NCBI GenBank assembly: GCA_021775555.1
Contig: JAJFHP010000028.1
Location: 1 to 64,000, forward strand
DNA from: Hyphomicrobiales bacterium
Lineage (GTDB): Bacteria > Pseudomonadota > Alphaproteobacteria > Rhizobiales > Methyloligellaceae
Length of the DNA: 64,000 nucleotides
Reading direction: 5' to 3'
The notes under the pieces are model-generated. The model saw only the letters and a program-made list of their open reading frames with translations. It was not told where the DNA came from and did not search any database. This document shows, one piece after another, positions 32,009 through 40,874 of this stretch. The position numbers were made by a program, and so were the translations under genes. How positions within the stretch are numbered: the stretch's first letter is position 1; each line of letters opens with the position of its first letter.

Positions 32009-32623
32009 TTACAACCGCGCACGTACAGCGCTCCTGAGTTCCGGCAAAATCCGTTCTTCAAACCACGGATTCTTCTTCAGCCAGGCATTATTGCGCCATG
32101 AGGGGTGCGGAAGCGGTATCGAAGCCGGACGCTGTGTTTTCAGTGAACCGGGATCCCAATTCCTGACGGTTTCGGTCAGAGTCCGGCCACGTGCGGGCCC
32201 CATATGCCAGCTTTGTGCATACCCGCCAATGAGAAGCATCAACTCAATCTGAGGCAATTGTTCGAACAGGTTTTTCCGCCACAGTTTTGGGCATTCCTTA
32301 CGCGGCGGCAGATCGCCACCCTTTGCATCCAGTCCCGGAAAGCAGAATCCCATGGGAATGATCGCGATCCGGGACATATCGTAAAACTCATCCTCATTCA
32401 CACCCATCCAGTCCCGCAGACGATCACCCGAAGGGTCGGTGAAGGGCACGCCAGATGCGTGAACCCGTGTCCCCGGTGCTTGCCCGGCAATACAGATGCG
32501 CGCGGTAGAACTGATCTGGAGAACCGGACGCGGCTCATGCGGCAAGGGCAGGGCATCAGGTGTCTCCACGCAATAGCGGCAGAGGCGGATATCCGACAGC
32601 AATTTTTCTAGAACACGACCCAT
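32009..32623 (-). CDS. Uracil-DNA glycosylase family protein
   Basis: This 204-residue protein has the superfamily motifs IAGQAPGTRVHASGVPFTDPSGDRLRDWMG at the N-terminal active site and LPHPSWRNN near the C-terminus. The first Cys-rich part (LCRYC) has only two Cys before the domain, so a complete FeS site of the family 4/5 type is not obvious. Such proteins excise uracil or related bases, but several subfamilies have no shown activity. The ATG at 32623 has GGAGG upstream. It follows the GST gene by 13 bases on the same strand. Confidence 0.82.
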   Translation of the reverse strand: MGRVLEKLLSDIRLCRYCVETPDALPLPHEPRPVLQISSTARICIAGQAPGTRVHASGVPFTDPSGDRLRDWMGVNEDEFYDMSRIAIIPMGFCFPGLDAKGGDLPPRKECPKLWRKNLFEQLPQIELMLLIGGYAQSWHMGPARGRTLTETVRNWDPGSLKTQRPASIPLPHPSWRNNAWLKKNPWFEERILPELRSAVRARL

Positions 32624-32636
32624 GATGGACCTCCTG

Positions 32637-33248
32637 CTAGGCCCCGGCACTGGGTCGTGCAGAAACCTCGTTATGCCATCGTTCAAGGCTTGGCCGGTTT
32701 TCGGGCCGTTCGATCCGGGCGGGCTTCATGAAATCCATACCCACCATGGCCGTGATATCGGCAACGCTGAATTCATCACCAGCTATGAATTGACGACCCG
32801 ACAGCTCAGCATCAAGAAGCGAAAGCATGGTCAGTACCCGTGGTCGGTTCACTTCACCCCATTCCGCAACTTGCGGCTTTTCCATCTCCTTCATGGCTGG
32901 ATGGAGGTGACGGAAGGTTTGCGCCACGGGAAACAGCAGATTGAGTTCCATGCGCCGCTGCCACATCTCCACATTGGCCTTGACATACGGTCCGGTGCCC
33001 ATGAGCGGGGGTTCGGGCTGAAGCTCTTCGAAATAACGGCAGATGGCCATGGATTCAGAAATCGCATTGCCGTCATCCAGCAGCAGTACGGGTACGCGTT
33101 GCAGCGGATTGAGGTCCGAGAAGTCCGGCGTCTTATGCTGAAACTCAGTGATATCAATCTGCTCATACTCAATGTCGATGTCTTTTTCAGCCAGGAAAAT
33201 CCGAACCCGGCGCGGGTTCGGCGCGCGGCCATCTTCAATAATTTTCAT
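32637..33248 (-). CDS. Glutathione S-transferase family protein
   Basis: This 203-residue protein has the thioredoxin-like domain (MKIIEDGRAPNPRRVRIFLAEK; LQRVPVLLLDDG with cis-Pro; ISESMAICRYFEEL) and the helical domain (FSVADITAMVGMDFM). GGAGGAG precedes the ATG at 33248. It differs from the GST at 20948 in the active-site loop, having APNPRR where that one has STPNGRK. It stands between a thermonuclease-like gene and the glycosylase-family gene on one strand, a likely three-gene operon without an obvious common theme. Confidence 0.88.
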   Translation of the reverse strand: MKIIEDGRAPNPRRVRIFLAEKDIDIEYEQIDITEFQHKTPDFSDLNPLQRVPVLLLDDGNAISESMAICRYFEELQPEPPLMGTGPYVKANVEMWQRRMELNLLFPVAQTFRHLHPAMKEMEKPQVAEWGEVNRPRVLTMLSLLDAELSGRQFIAGDEFSVADITAMVGMDFMKPARIERPENRPSLERWHNEVSARPSAGA

Positions 33249-33293
33249 CTGCTCACTCCTCCCGGCACCCCGGGTCACCATTTGTCACTCACA

Positions 33294-33815
33294 TTAGCGG
33301 TTCTCTTCGCGCCAGGCACGCGGGCGAATAAAGGTTCCCGACCAGATGCCGCGTTTCGCCGCTCTTGCCACGCGTTCAGCCCCTGGATATGCGTGATAGG
33401 ACAAGGCCCACCCCTGCTCTACCAGCCAGTGGTTGATTTCATCGCCTTGCATCCGGCATACGGCCAGTAGCCGGTCATGAACATCACGCTCACCGCCCTT
33501 GCATATTACCTTTTGGCCTCGCAGCCGGTTTCCGAGTTTACGCGTGGATTCCGCACCGCACGGCCAACTCGTCCCGCTTCGAATACAGTTTTGCGCGTGC
33601 TCCGGGGCATCGATCCCCAGCAGGCGTATCTCAACACCGTTCACAATAATACTGTCGCCGTCAATGATCCGGGCTGTCCCTGAAACCTCCACCGGTTCCG
33701 GCTCAGGCAGGAAGCGAATTACAGCCAGAATGGCAAGCACGATGGCCGCAAACAGAATGATATCGAGGGACCGGTTTCGCCGCGATTTTCGGAGCAAACT
33801 GTTCATGGACGACAT
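33294..33815 (-). CDS. Membrane-anchored thermonuclease (SNase-like) family protein
   Basis: This 173-residue protein has an N-terminal transmembrane segment (about 17-36) followed by an SNase OB-fold. ARIIDGDSIIVNGVEIRLLGIDAPE contains the conserved Asp and Arg, RDVHDRLLAVCRMQG carries the catalytic Glu/Arg region, and EQGWALSYHAYPGAER closes the fold. In the second motif the usual DRYGR pattern reads HDRLLA, so one key residue may differ. It would act in the periplasm on nucleic acids, or serve as a binding domain. Confidence 0.8.
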   Translation of the reverse strand: MSSMNSLLRKSRRNRSLDIILFAAIVLAILAVIRFLPEPEPVEVSGTARIIDGDSIIVNGVEIRLLGIDAPEHAQNCIRSGTSWPCGAESTRKLGNRLRGQKVICKGGERDVHDRLLAVCRMQGDEINHWLVEQGWALSYHAYPGAERVARAAKRGIWSGTFIRPRAWREENR

Positions 33816-34006
33816 GTGGCCGATTGAATGGTTTGGCGCAATGGCGATCGCGGAACTTCATAGAAATAACTCAAAAAGCCGATAAAACATCATTCCCTGA
33901 CCCATGTTGTCATAGCGAAGCAGATTACCGGTTATAAGTGCGCCAAAAACGGACGATTTCCTCAAAAATTAAACTTGAATTTAGGACTTTCACCCGAGAC
34001 TCGACC

Positions 34007-34102
34007 ATGAACGGGTTTGGTCCACGCGGACGGCACCAAGACTATGGTTATGGCCAGCCCGTATCTGGAACAGAAGTGTCGGGCAAAGTAAAAGCGCGTT
34101 GA
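34007..34102 (+). CDS. Possible 31-aa leader peptide ahead of the histidine kinase gene
   Basis: The frame MNGFGPRGRHQDYGYGQPVS to KVKAR ends 4 bases before the kinase ATG. It is Gly/Arg/Tyr rich and lacks a strong RBS. Close coupling is the only support. It lies in the 291-base gap between the thermonuclease start and the kinase, which otherwise holds divergent promoters that I cannot place. Confidence 0.22.
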   Translation: MNGFGPRGRHQDYGYGQPVSGTEVSGKVKAR

Positions 34103-34106
34103 TTTA

Positions 34107-35690
34107 ATGAGTACGGGATCTAACCCCGCCCTGTTGGGTGAAGCTGAACAGCCCACTGGCCCTGCCAGGCTGACCGCGCGTAGCGTTCAGGACGCTCGCG
34201 AACGGCTGACCTACAAGTCGGATACACGGCCTGAATTTGACTATGAGCTGCTGCTCATGTTCGTGAAGAACGAGTTGAGCGCATCCCTCGCCATCCCGCT
34301 ACTTGCCGTTATCGTCGCTCTCGCCTCCATGTTCTGGGCACCAGCAAACGAGCTAATCCTGTGGTTGTCCACGGTTCTGGTGTCGAAAGGCATATTGCTG
34401 GCGCTCTGCCGTGAATTCACCAAACGACCACGTGGCGAAGTAAATATCCTCCAATGGCGATCCAAACTCATGGCTGCCGAGTTTTTATATGGCGTCACTT
34501 GGGCAGGCGTGGCCTTCATCAGCATCGGCAGCAACGATCATTCAGCGCATATGTTTCTGTTTGCCTGCATGACTGTTGTCATCGCCATGCGGATGATGTT
34601 TGCCTCGACGGTAATGCCCATTGTCTATGCAGGCACAATTCCGATGACGGTCGCGCTTGTGCTTCGTTTCGCACTCCTCGACACGCCGTTCTACTGGGCC
34701 ATGGCCGCGATGGCGGTGGGAGTACATATGTACTTCGTATTCCTGATGAAGGGTCTCAACACGACCGTGCTGACCATGCTCGAATACCGCGCGGAAAAAG
34801 AATTGCTGATTACGGAACTTGAGCAAGCCAAATCCATTTCCGACGAGGCACGCCGCCGCGCGGAATCAGCCAATATCGCGAAGTCGCGCTTCCTTGCGAC
34901 CATGAGCCACGAATTGCGCACGCCGCTGAATGCCGTTCTTGGTTTCTCGGAGGTGATGAAGGCGGAAATCCTGGGCCCGCACTCCGTTCCCACTTACAAG
35001 GAGTATGCCAAAGACATTCACGAAAGTGGCCAGCATTTGCTCAACCTTATCAATGAAATTCTTGATTTGTCGCGCATTGAGGCCGGCCGCTACGAGCTTC
35101 AGGAGGAAGCCGTCACGCTTGCGGATGTGGTGGAAGACTGCACCCGCCTGCAGAAATTGAGAGCCGAGAAGAAGGGGCTCAAAATCATCCAGAATTTCCA
35201 GGAAGGCCTGCCGCAGATATGGGCTGACGAACGGGCAATCAGGCAGGTTTGCCTCAACCTGCTCTCGAACGCGATCAAGTTTACCCCGTCCGATGGCACC
35301 ATTTCATTAACCATCGGAACGACGGAATCGGGCGGTCAGTATCTCAGCGTGAATGACACGGGTCCCGGCATCCCGGAAGATGAAATCCCGCGTGTGCTGA
35401 AAAGCTTTGGCCAGGGCTCACTTGCCCATGAAACCGCCGAGGGCGGTACCGGCCTCGGACTGCCTATTGTCATGGGACTTGTGGAATTGCATGGTGGGAC
35501 GTTCGATATCAAGAGCAAGCTGCGCCAGGGTACGCTGGTGACGATTACATTGCCGCGCGAGCGGGTGATGCAAGCCTTGCCGCGCCTGAGCGAGCCCGGA
35601 GAAGCACAGTCGGAGGAACATTCCGCTGAGGGTCAGGGTGCATGGCGTGAGCGCCATAACACCCGCCATGCACAACGTAATATCGCTTAA
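34107..35690 (+). CDS. Multi-transmembrane sensor histidine kinase, DivJ/PleC type
   Basis: This 527-residue kinase has about six N-terminal membrane segments (60-215), a coiled linker and a HisKA domain (RFLATMSHELRTPLNAVLGFSEVM, phospho-His268). Its HATPase domain has the N, G1 (DTGPGIP) and G2 (GGTGLGLPI) boxes. There is no PAS or receiver domain. The HisKA stretch is strikingly like that of the PleC-type kinase at 48536, placing both in the alphaproteobacterial group that acts on DivK/PleD. The architecture, membrane segments directly joined to the kinase core, recalls DivJ. No response regulator gene is adjacent. Confidence 0.87.
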   Translation: MSTGSNPALLGEAEQPTGPARLTARSVQDARERLTYKSDTRPEFDYELLLMFVKNELSASLAIPLLAVIVALASMFWAPANELILWLSTVLVSKGILLALCREFTKRPRGEVNILQWRSKLMAAEFLYGVTWAGVAFISIGSNDHSAHMFLFACMTVVIAMRMMFASTVMPIVYAGTIPMTVALVLRFALLDTPFYWAMAAMAVGVHMYFVFLMKGLNTTVLTMLEYRAEKELLITELEQAKSISDEARRRAESANIAKSRFLATMSHELRTPLNAVLGFSEVMKAEILGPHSVPTYKEYAKDIHESGQHLLNLINEILDLSRIEAGRYELQEEAVTLADVVEDCTRLQKLRAEKKGLKIIQNFQEGLPQIWADERAIRQVCLNLLSNAIKFTPSDGTISLTIGTTESGGQYLSVNDTGPGIPEDEIPRVLKSFGQGSLAHETAEGGTGLGLPIVMGLVELHGGTFDIKSKLRQGTLVTITLPRERVMQALPRLSEPGEAQSEEHSAEGQGAWRERHNTRHAQRNIA

Positions 35691-35810
35691 ATCGCCGCCA
35701 GAACTCAAAATTTCCGGTGGATGCATTTGTTTTGTCGGCTACGACTTCCTAAATAGCGGCTATGCCGGAAAAACTCCCCACAGCTGATTTCCCGACGGAG
35801 CAAAACTAGC

Positions 35811-36515
35811 ATGAGTGCGTGGATTGGGCTTGGAATGCTGGTGATTGCCGGTATCGCGCTGATTGTCAGTCATGATGCAGGATCGATTGCCGGGTTTGAT
35901 AATGCCGACTTCGCGGGAATTGTCGCTGCCCTCGCATTGATTATCTTTCTAGGTATTCCGATGCTGAGAAGCTATCGCGGCGGGTTCAGTGGCGCGGTAC
36001 GGGATGCTGTTTTTTGGGGCCTGTTGGCCCTCGGCCTCGTTGCCGGTTACAGCTATCGCGATCAGGTAAAGCCCATCGCACTCCGCATAGCCGGTGAACT
36101 CCTACCGGGTACGCCCATCCAGTTTGAGACCGGAGATGCAAAATCCATCACCGTGCGCATTCGCAGACAGGCAGATGGGCAATTCATGGCCCAGACCAAG
36201 GCCAATGGTGCAAGAATCGACATGGTTGTCGATACCGGCGCAACAACCATCGTGCTGAACCAATCCGATGCCGCTCAGGCGGGCATCAAGCTCAAGGGTT
36301 TGCGTTACTCAATTCCCGTTCAGACAGCGAATGGGACCTCTTTTGCCGCGCGGGTACGGCTGAAAAATGTTTCCATCGGACCCGTTAGCATTAACAATGT
36401 GGATACGCTCATCGCCAAGCAGGGTGCTTTGCGAGAAAGCCTGCTCGGTATGAGTTTTTTAAGCCGTTTACGTTCTTATGAGTTCTCTGGAGATTTTCTG
36501 ACCTTGCGAAGCTAG
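35811..36515 (+). CDS. TIGR02281-type clan AA aspartic protease, membrane bound (first of a tandem pair)
   Basis: This 234-residue protein has three N-terminal membrane segments (about 3-22, 33-52, 64-84) and then a single retropepsin-like domain. The catalytic Asp lies in MVVDTGATTIVL, and LLGMSFLSRLRSYEF near the end corresponds to the family's hydrophobic-Gly motif. As with retropepsins, one domain per chain implies a dimer, here facing the periplasm. The substrate is unknown. A related gene follows immediately. Confidence 0.87.
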   Translation: MSAWIGLGMLVIAGIALIVSHDAGSIAGFDNADFAGIVAALALIIFLGIPMLRSYRGGFSGAVRDAVFWGLLALGLVAGYSYRDQVKPIALRIAGELLPGTPIQFETGDAKSITVRIRRQADGQFMAQTKANGARIDMVVDTGATTIVLNQSDAAQAGIKLKGLRYSIPVQTANGTSFAARVRLKNVSIGPVSINNVDTLIAKQGALRESLLGMSFLSRLRSYEFSGDFLTLRS

Positions 36516-36579
36516 TGTCTGAGCGGGCCTGCAGGTCCATTAAAAACACGTGAAGGTCAACTCCTGGAGTTCAGTGACG

Positions 36580-37152
36580 ATGGCGTATAATTCGGGCGTA
36601 AAACATTTCATACGAGAAGCCATATTGTGGGTGAGCGTTGCCCTTTTTGGCTTCTCCGGGGTTTATTATTTTGATGATTTGCGTGGCTTTGCCTCCCAAA
36701 CAATCGCCACCGCCGTCTCAAATCCAGAGACAGTTTTAAACGACCCTGCCCCTACGCCACGACAAAATACCTCGGGATTTGAACGCTCCGTGACACTCAC
36801 CGCCGGCCGCAATGGCCATTTCTTCGCCCGCGCCTATATCAACGGCCGGCCAATCGCGGTCATGGTGGATACCGGTGCAACGCAGATAGCCCTGACATAT
36901 GAAGATGCGGAACGTCTGGGCCTGAGACCCCACACAAGTGATTTCACTCAAACCACGCGAACCGCGAACGGAATCGGACGCATGGCACCTGTGGATCTGG
37001 ACAATGTTCGCATTGGCGACGTGGAAGTTTCTGATTTGCGGGGTTCGATCTCAGAACCTGGAAAACTGCACATCACATTGCTGGGCATGGAATTTATTCG
37101 CAAGCTGGAGCGCTTTGAGTTACGCGGACGTGAACTTGTGCTTGTCGAATAG
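36580..37152 (+). CDS. TIGR02281-type clan AA aspartic protease (second of a tandem pair)
   Basis: This roughly 190-residue protein has one N-terminal membrane segment (AILWVSVALFGFSGVYYF) and a retropepsin-like domain with VMVDTGATQIALTYEDAERLGL, TRTANGIGRMAPVDLDNV and LLGMEFIRKLERFEL. It is paralogous to the gene just upstream but has lost two of the three membrane segments. The ATG at 36580 is chosen with GGAG upstream; the frame is open for 10 more codons from a GTG. The two could form a heterodimer. Confidence 0.87.
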   Translation: MAYNSGVKHFIREAILWVSVALFGFSGVYYFDDLRGFASQTIATAVSNPETVLNDPAPTPRQNTSGFERSVTLTAGRNGHFFARAYINGRPIAVMVDTGATQIALTYEDAERLGLRPHTSDFTQTTRTANGIGRMAPVDLDNVRIGDVEVSDLRGSISEPGKLHITLLGMEFIRKLERFELRGRELVLVE

Positions 37153-37236
37153 CTGATCGCTTGCAGGAACAAGCGATTGTTGGCTTGGGCCAGTTCAGTT
37201 ATCTAGACACCTTAATCCTTCGCTGAGGCCAAGCTG

Positions 37237-38736
37237 ATGTTTCCCAAACCGCGAAACGACCTGACTCCGAATACGCTCGAGTTCGAACAACTCCCCTATA
37301 TCAAGCCGACCGGCTTTCGCGAATATGACGCGCGCTGGCTCTACCCCGATGAACTCAACCTCATGGGGCTGCAGGCCATCGGAATGGGGCTGGCGGAGCT
37401 ATTTCGCAGGCGCGGCGTGCCGCTCCGTATCGTGACTGGCCATGATTTCCGTTCATACTCTGCCTCGATCAAGCAGTCCCTCATTTCCGGCTTGCTGGCC
37501 GGCGGTATGGAAGTTCATGACATCGGCCTGGCGCTCTCGCCTACAGCCTATTTTGCCCAGTTCGAACTGGATGTGAAAGGCGTGGCCATGGTCACTGCGA
37601 GCCACAATGATAATGGCTGGACCGGCATCAAGATGGGGCTGGACCGCCCCCTCACCTTCGGTCCGGACGATATAGGCGAACTTAAAGCGATCGTGCTTTC
37701 AGGAACCTCACAGACACCGGGTGGTGGACAGTACATATTCCATCCTGAAATATATGATCGCTATATTGAGGATTTGTGCGATCGGCCGAAACTCACCCGC
37801 GCGCTAAAGGTTGTTGCGGCTTGTGGAAACGGAACCGCAGGCGCTTTTGCACCACAGGTTCTCGAAGCGGCGGGTTGCGAGGTCGTCCCGCTCAATTGTG
37901 ACCTGGACCACTCCTTCCCGAACTACAATCCCAATCCAGAAGACATGAAGATGCTGGAAGCAATCCAAAAAGCGGTTCTTGAATCCGGTGCCGATGTCGG
38001 CTTTGCCTTTGACGGAGATGGAGACCGGTGTGGTGTTGTCGACAATGAAGGAACGCCCATTTTTGCCGACAAGGTTGGTGTCATGCTGGCCCGGGATTTA
38101 TCAGCGCAACATGCCAACGCCAAATTCGTCGCCGATGTGAAATCGACCGGCCTTTTCATGACCGATCCTGTTCTCAAGGCCAACGGCGCCACGTGCGAAT
38201 ACTGGAAAACAGGCCACTCCTACATGAAGCGCTATTCACATGAGACTGGCGCACTGGTGGGTTTTGAAAAATCAGGCCACTTCTTTTTTAGTCCGCCATT
38301 GGGTCGGGGCTATGACGACGGGCTCATCTCGGCGCTGGCGATCTGTGACATGCTTGAACGCAGTCCAGGCAATTCCATGTCGGACTTGCTGCGTGATCTG
38401 CCACAGACATGGCAGTCTCCCACAATGTCGCCGCACTGCGCGGACGAGATCAAATATGATGTAGTTGACCGTGCCATTAGCCATTTCTCTGATATTGCAT
38501 CGCAGGGCGGAACGCTCGCAAACCAGTCCATAAACGATGTGATTACCGTCAATGGCATCCGCATCGTTCTTGAAGATGGCACTTGGGGGCTGGTCCGCGC
38601 CTCATCTAACAAGCCTGAACTGGTTGTCGTGGTCGAGAGCCCCACATCAGAAGAAAATATGCGAGCCATTTTTTCAGACATCGACGGCTACCTCTCGGCT
38701 CAGCCGGAAGTTGGAGAATATAATCAGAAGATTTGA
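37237..38736 (+). CDS. Phosphomannomutase / phosphoglucomutase
   Basis: This 499-residue alpha-D-phosphohexomutase shows the four-domain pattern: the phosphoserine loop VTASHNDNG (Ser122), the metal loop FDGDGDRCGVVD, the sugar loop GFEKSGH, and a C-terminal phosphate-binding domain (LVRASSNKPELVVVVES). In the usual RxSxTxP motif the protein reads RASSNKPE, still family-like. It interconverts hexose 6- and 1-phosphates for envelope polysaccharide or LPS precursors. It is a single gene, 84 bases after the protease pair. Confidence 0.92.
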   Translation: MFPKPRNDLTPNTLEFEQLPYIKPTGFREYDARWLYPDELNLMGLQAIGMGLAELFRRRGVPLRIVTGHDFRSYSASIKQSLISGLLAGGMEVHDIGLALSPTAYFAQFELDVKGVAMVTASHNDNGWTGIKMGLDRPLTFGPDDIGELKAIVLSGTSQTPGGGQYIFHPEIYDRYIEDLCDRPKLTRALKVVAACGNGTAGAFAPQVLEAAGCEVVPLNCDLDHSFPNYNPNPEDMKMLEAIQKAVLESGADVGFAFDGDGDRCGVVDNEGTPIFADKVGVMLARDLSAQHANAKFVADVKSTGLFMTDPVLKANGATCEYWKTGHSYMKRYSHETGALVGFEKSGHFFFSPPLGRGYDDGLISALAICDMLERSPGNSMSDLLRDLPQTWQSPTMSPHCADEIKYDVVDRAISHFSDIASQGGTLANQSINDVITVNGIRIVLEDGTWGLVRASSNKPELVVVVESPTSEENMRAIFSDIDGYLSAQPEVGEYNQKI

Positions 38737-38755
38737 GACAAATGTATTGCCGCTT

Positions 38756-39613
38756 CTATAAAAAGCGAAGCCGCTCGGCGCACATATTTTTCAAATGCTC
38801 AGCTGCGGGCGACAACCGGTCAGAGCCTGCGTGAAGAATATAACGGGCACGGGGCAATTTGGGCATTCCACTGATTTCCACGAGTGCTCCACCAGACTCA
38901 GCAATGAAAGCCTTGGTTCGGACCGTAAGCCCAAGTCCAGCCTCTACGCCTGCGCGCACACCAGAAAGACCAGGGCTTGCAAGCGCAATGCGCCAATCTT
39001 TACCGGCTTTCTCAAGGGCCTTCTGGCCAGCTTCCCGGAAGGAACAAGGCGCATCAAACAGAACAAGCGGCAAAGGAGTTTGATCCTTCACACTGCTATT
39101 ACGTGGCCCGACCCAAACCATTTGGGTTTCAGCCAGCTCCTCTCCTGAGAGCCGTGTCTCGATCTCGAAGGTGATCGCCATATCAAGATCACCCTCCTCC
39201 ACCGCATCAATCAACACCTTGCTGCGCTCCACTTGCACATCAAGACGTGCCTGTGGATGCACACGCGTGAATTCCCCAAGAACTCCCGCCAGGGTCTGTT
39301 CGGCCAGATCCTGCAAAATACCGAGTCGCACAGGTCCGGTAATGGAATTCTGCGAAAGAGCGGAAATCGCCGCATCATTTGCCGTCAGGATTTGCCTGGC
39401 ATGGAGAAGCATGCGCTCCCCCTCGTCGGTTAAAACCTGACGGCGTCCTTCCTTGCGAAACAGCCCAACCCCAATTTGAGCCTCCAGCCTGTCGATCTGG
39501 AGGCTCACGGCCGACAGGGATCGGCCGACCTTCTCTGCCGCACGCGCAAAAGTGCCCAGCTCTGCAATAGAAGCAAAAGTTCGCAAACAGTCCATGTCCA
39601 GATTGGCTCTCAT
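38756..39613 (-). CDS. LysR family transcriptional regulator
   Basis: This roughly 285-residue protein has an N-terminal winged helix (LDMDCLRTFASIAELGTFARAAEKVGRSLSAVSLQIDRLE) and a periplasmic-binding-protein-like effector domain. It diverges from the tautomerase gene, whose control it most likely mediates. The ATG at 39613 is kept, but an ATG 18 bases later (MDCLRTF) is as plausible because the palindrome at 39617-39633 would otherwise occupy the RBS. Confidence 0.9.
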   Translation of the reverse strand: MRANLDMDCLRTFASIAELGTFARAAEKVGRSLSAVSLQIDRLEAQIGVGLFRKEGRRQVLTDEGERMLLHARQILTANDAAISALSQNSITGPVRLGILQDLAEQTLAGVLGEFTRVHPQARLDVQVERSKVLIDAVEEGDLDMAITFEIETRLSGEELAETQMVWVGPRNSSVKDQTPLPLVLFDAPCSFREAGQKALEKAGKDWRIALASPGLSGVRAGVEAGLGLTVRTKAFIAESGGALVEISGMPKLPRARYILHAGSDRLSPAAEHLKNMCAERLRFL

Positions 39614-39616
39614 AAT

Positions 39617-39633
39617 GTTTAGTATAACTAAAC
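39617..39633. promoter_or_regulatory. LysR-box palindrome GTTTAG-TATAA-CTAAAC
   Basis: Perfect 6-base arms with a 5-base centre lie in the divergent lysR/tautomerase intergenic region. The length of 17 bases and AT-rich centre fit a LysR-type operator. It abuts the predicted lysR start, so binding should repress lysR itself while leaving room to activate the tautomerase gene from about 85-100 bases upstream. Confidence 0.5.
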
Positions 39634-39717
39634 TGATTGCTTTAATATACCAATTTTTATAATCAATCATTTGACTCTATGGTGGGTGTTTCAATCCCCT
39701 CAAACAGGAGACCTGAT

Positions 39718-40122
39718 ATGCCTTACATCAACATCCGTTTTGCCGGTGAGCCACTGACAAGTGAACAAATCCAACAAATTGTCACCGGAACCACCGGTCA
39801 CATGACAAAAATTATGGGAAAGAAAGGTGAGCTGACGTCAGTCCGTATTGAAGCTGCAGATGCCAAATATTGGGGGATTGGCGGTGAGATCGTGTCAGAA
39901 ACCAATACGACCGCCGCGCATATGGATATCAAGATAACTGCCGGTACAAATTCGGACGCAGAAAAGGCCGCCATGGTGGTTGCAGGTCACAAGCTTCTGG
40001 TCAATGTTTTAGGAGCGCTGCCTGAAGCCACATATGTGGTCATTCACGATTTACCAGGTGCAAACTGGGGTTATGCCGGGGAAACACAAGCCGACCGCGC
40101 CAAGGCCGCCATAGCCGCGTAA
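39718..40122 (+). CDS. Tautomerase superfamily protein, double-length (fused 4-oxalocrotonate-tautomerase-like)
   Basis: This 134-residue protein begins MPYINIRFAGEPLTSEQIQQ, so after Met removal Pro becomes the N-terminal catalytic base of the tautomerase superfamily. CAGGAG lies at good spacing before the ATG at 39718. Classic 4-OT is about 62 residues. Here a second beta-alpha-beta unit follows (MDIKITAGTNSDAEKAAMVVAGHKLL and YVVIHDLPGANWGYAGETQAD), so the chain is a fused pair with only the first half carrying a start Pro. The divergent LysR gene suggests induction by an aromatic or halo-acid breakdown product. Confidence 0.8.
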   Translation: MPYINIRFAGEPLTSEQIQQIVTGTTGHMTKIMGKKGELTSVRIEAADAKYWGIGGEIVSETNTTAAHMDIKITAGTNSDAEKAAMVVAGHKLLVNVLGALPEATYVVIHDLPGANWGYAGETQADRAKAAIAA

Positions 40123-40140
40123 TTTTCAAAAGGTACAAGT

Positions 40141-40161
40141 GGGCCGGGGAAATCCCGGTCC
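40141..40161 (+). terminator. Stem-loop after the tautomerase gene
   Basis: GGGCCGGG and CCCGGTCC pair 7 of 8 around GAAAT, 19 bases after the stop. There is no clear T-run, so factor-independent termination is uncertain. Confidence 0.4.
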
Positions 40162-40261
40162 TCCTGTCCCATGCTCTTAATCACAAGTGAACTGCAACCA
40201 ATTATTGTATTTGATACAACTCAGCCTCAGGATTGGCCTGGCCTACTACTGTTGATCGGGT

Positions 40262-40852
40262 ATGGACCTCGAAATGAGCGCGCCAAGGAAATTCGGATTC
40301 CTCGAACGTGTGAAACGCACTGTGCGTTATCGCCTGCATATTCCGATGCTGCGCAACAAGCAGCCTCCAACGCATGTGGCGCGTGGCGTGATGGTTGGTA
40401 TGATTTGGGCCATGACGCCGTTTTTCGGAATTCACATGGGTCTTGTCTTTGCAACATGGCTCGTGTCCCGGTGGCTGTTCGGCTGGAATTTCTGCCTTGT
40501 TAACGGACTTGCCTGGACCTGGACGACAAATATCTTCACCGTGATCCCGGCCTTCTACCTGTTTTATCTCACCGGTCAGACGCTCTTGGGAAACTTCTCC
40601 GACCCGCTTGGATATGAAAACTTCAAATCGGCTGTTATGACGGCCGAGCATGATGCGGTTGAAAATCCTAGCCAACTGGGAACCCAATTGAGCAGACTCT
40701 GGGACGCATTCGGCGTGCCGTTATTCGCCGGCTCCGTAATATGGGCCGCTATCAGCGGGTGTCTTGCTTACTGGCTGAGCCTGGGTTTTGTGACACGCTA
40801 CAGGCAACGTCGCGCCAACAAAATGTCCATTGCTAAAAAATCTCCGCATTGA
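40262..40852 (+). CDS. DUF2062 domain membrane protein
   Basis: This 196-residue protein has an amphipathic start and the family segment PPTHVARGVMVGMIWAMTPFFGIHM, then LVFATWLVSRWLFGWN and a C-terminal membrane helix, four or so spans in all. DUF2062 proteins are common in alphaproteobacteria, frequently near two-component or cell-envelope genes, with no settled function. An ATG 12 bases further on is also possible. Confidence 0.85.
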   Translation: MDLEMSAPRKFGFLERVKRTVRYRLHIPMLRNKQPPTHVARGVMVGMIWAMTPFFGIHMGLVFATWLVSRWLFGWNFCLVNGLAWTWTTNIFTVIPAFYLFYLTGQTLLGNFSDPLGYENFKSAVMTAEHDAVENPSQLGTQLSRLWDAFGVPLFAGSVIWAAISGCLAYWLSLGFVTRYRQRRANKMSIAKKSPH

Positions 40853-40874
40853 ATAATCACACAAAGCCGCGGAT

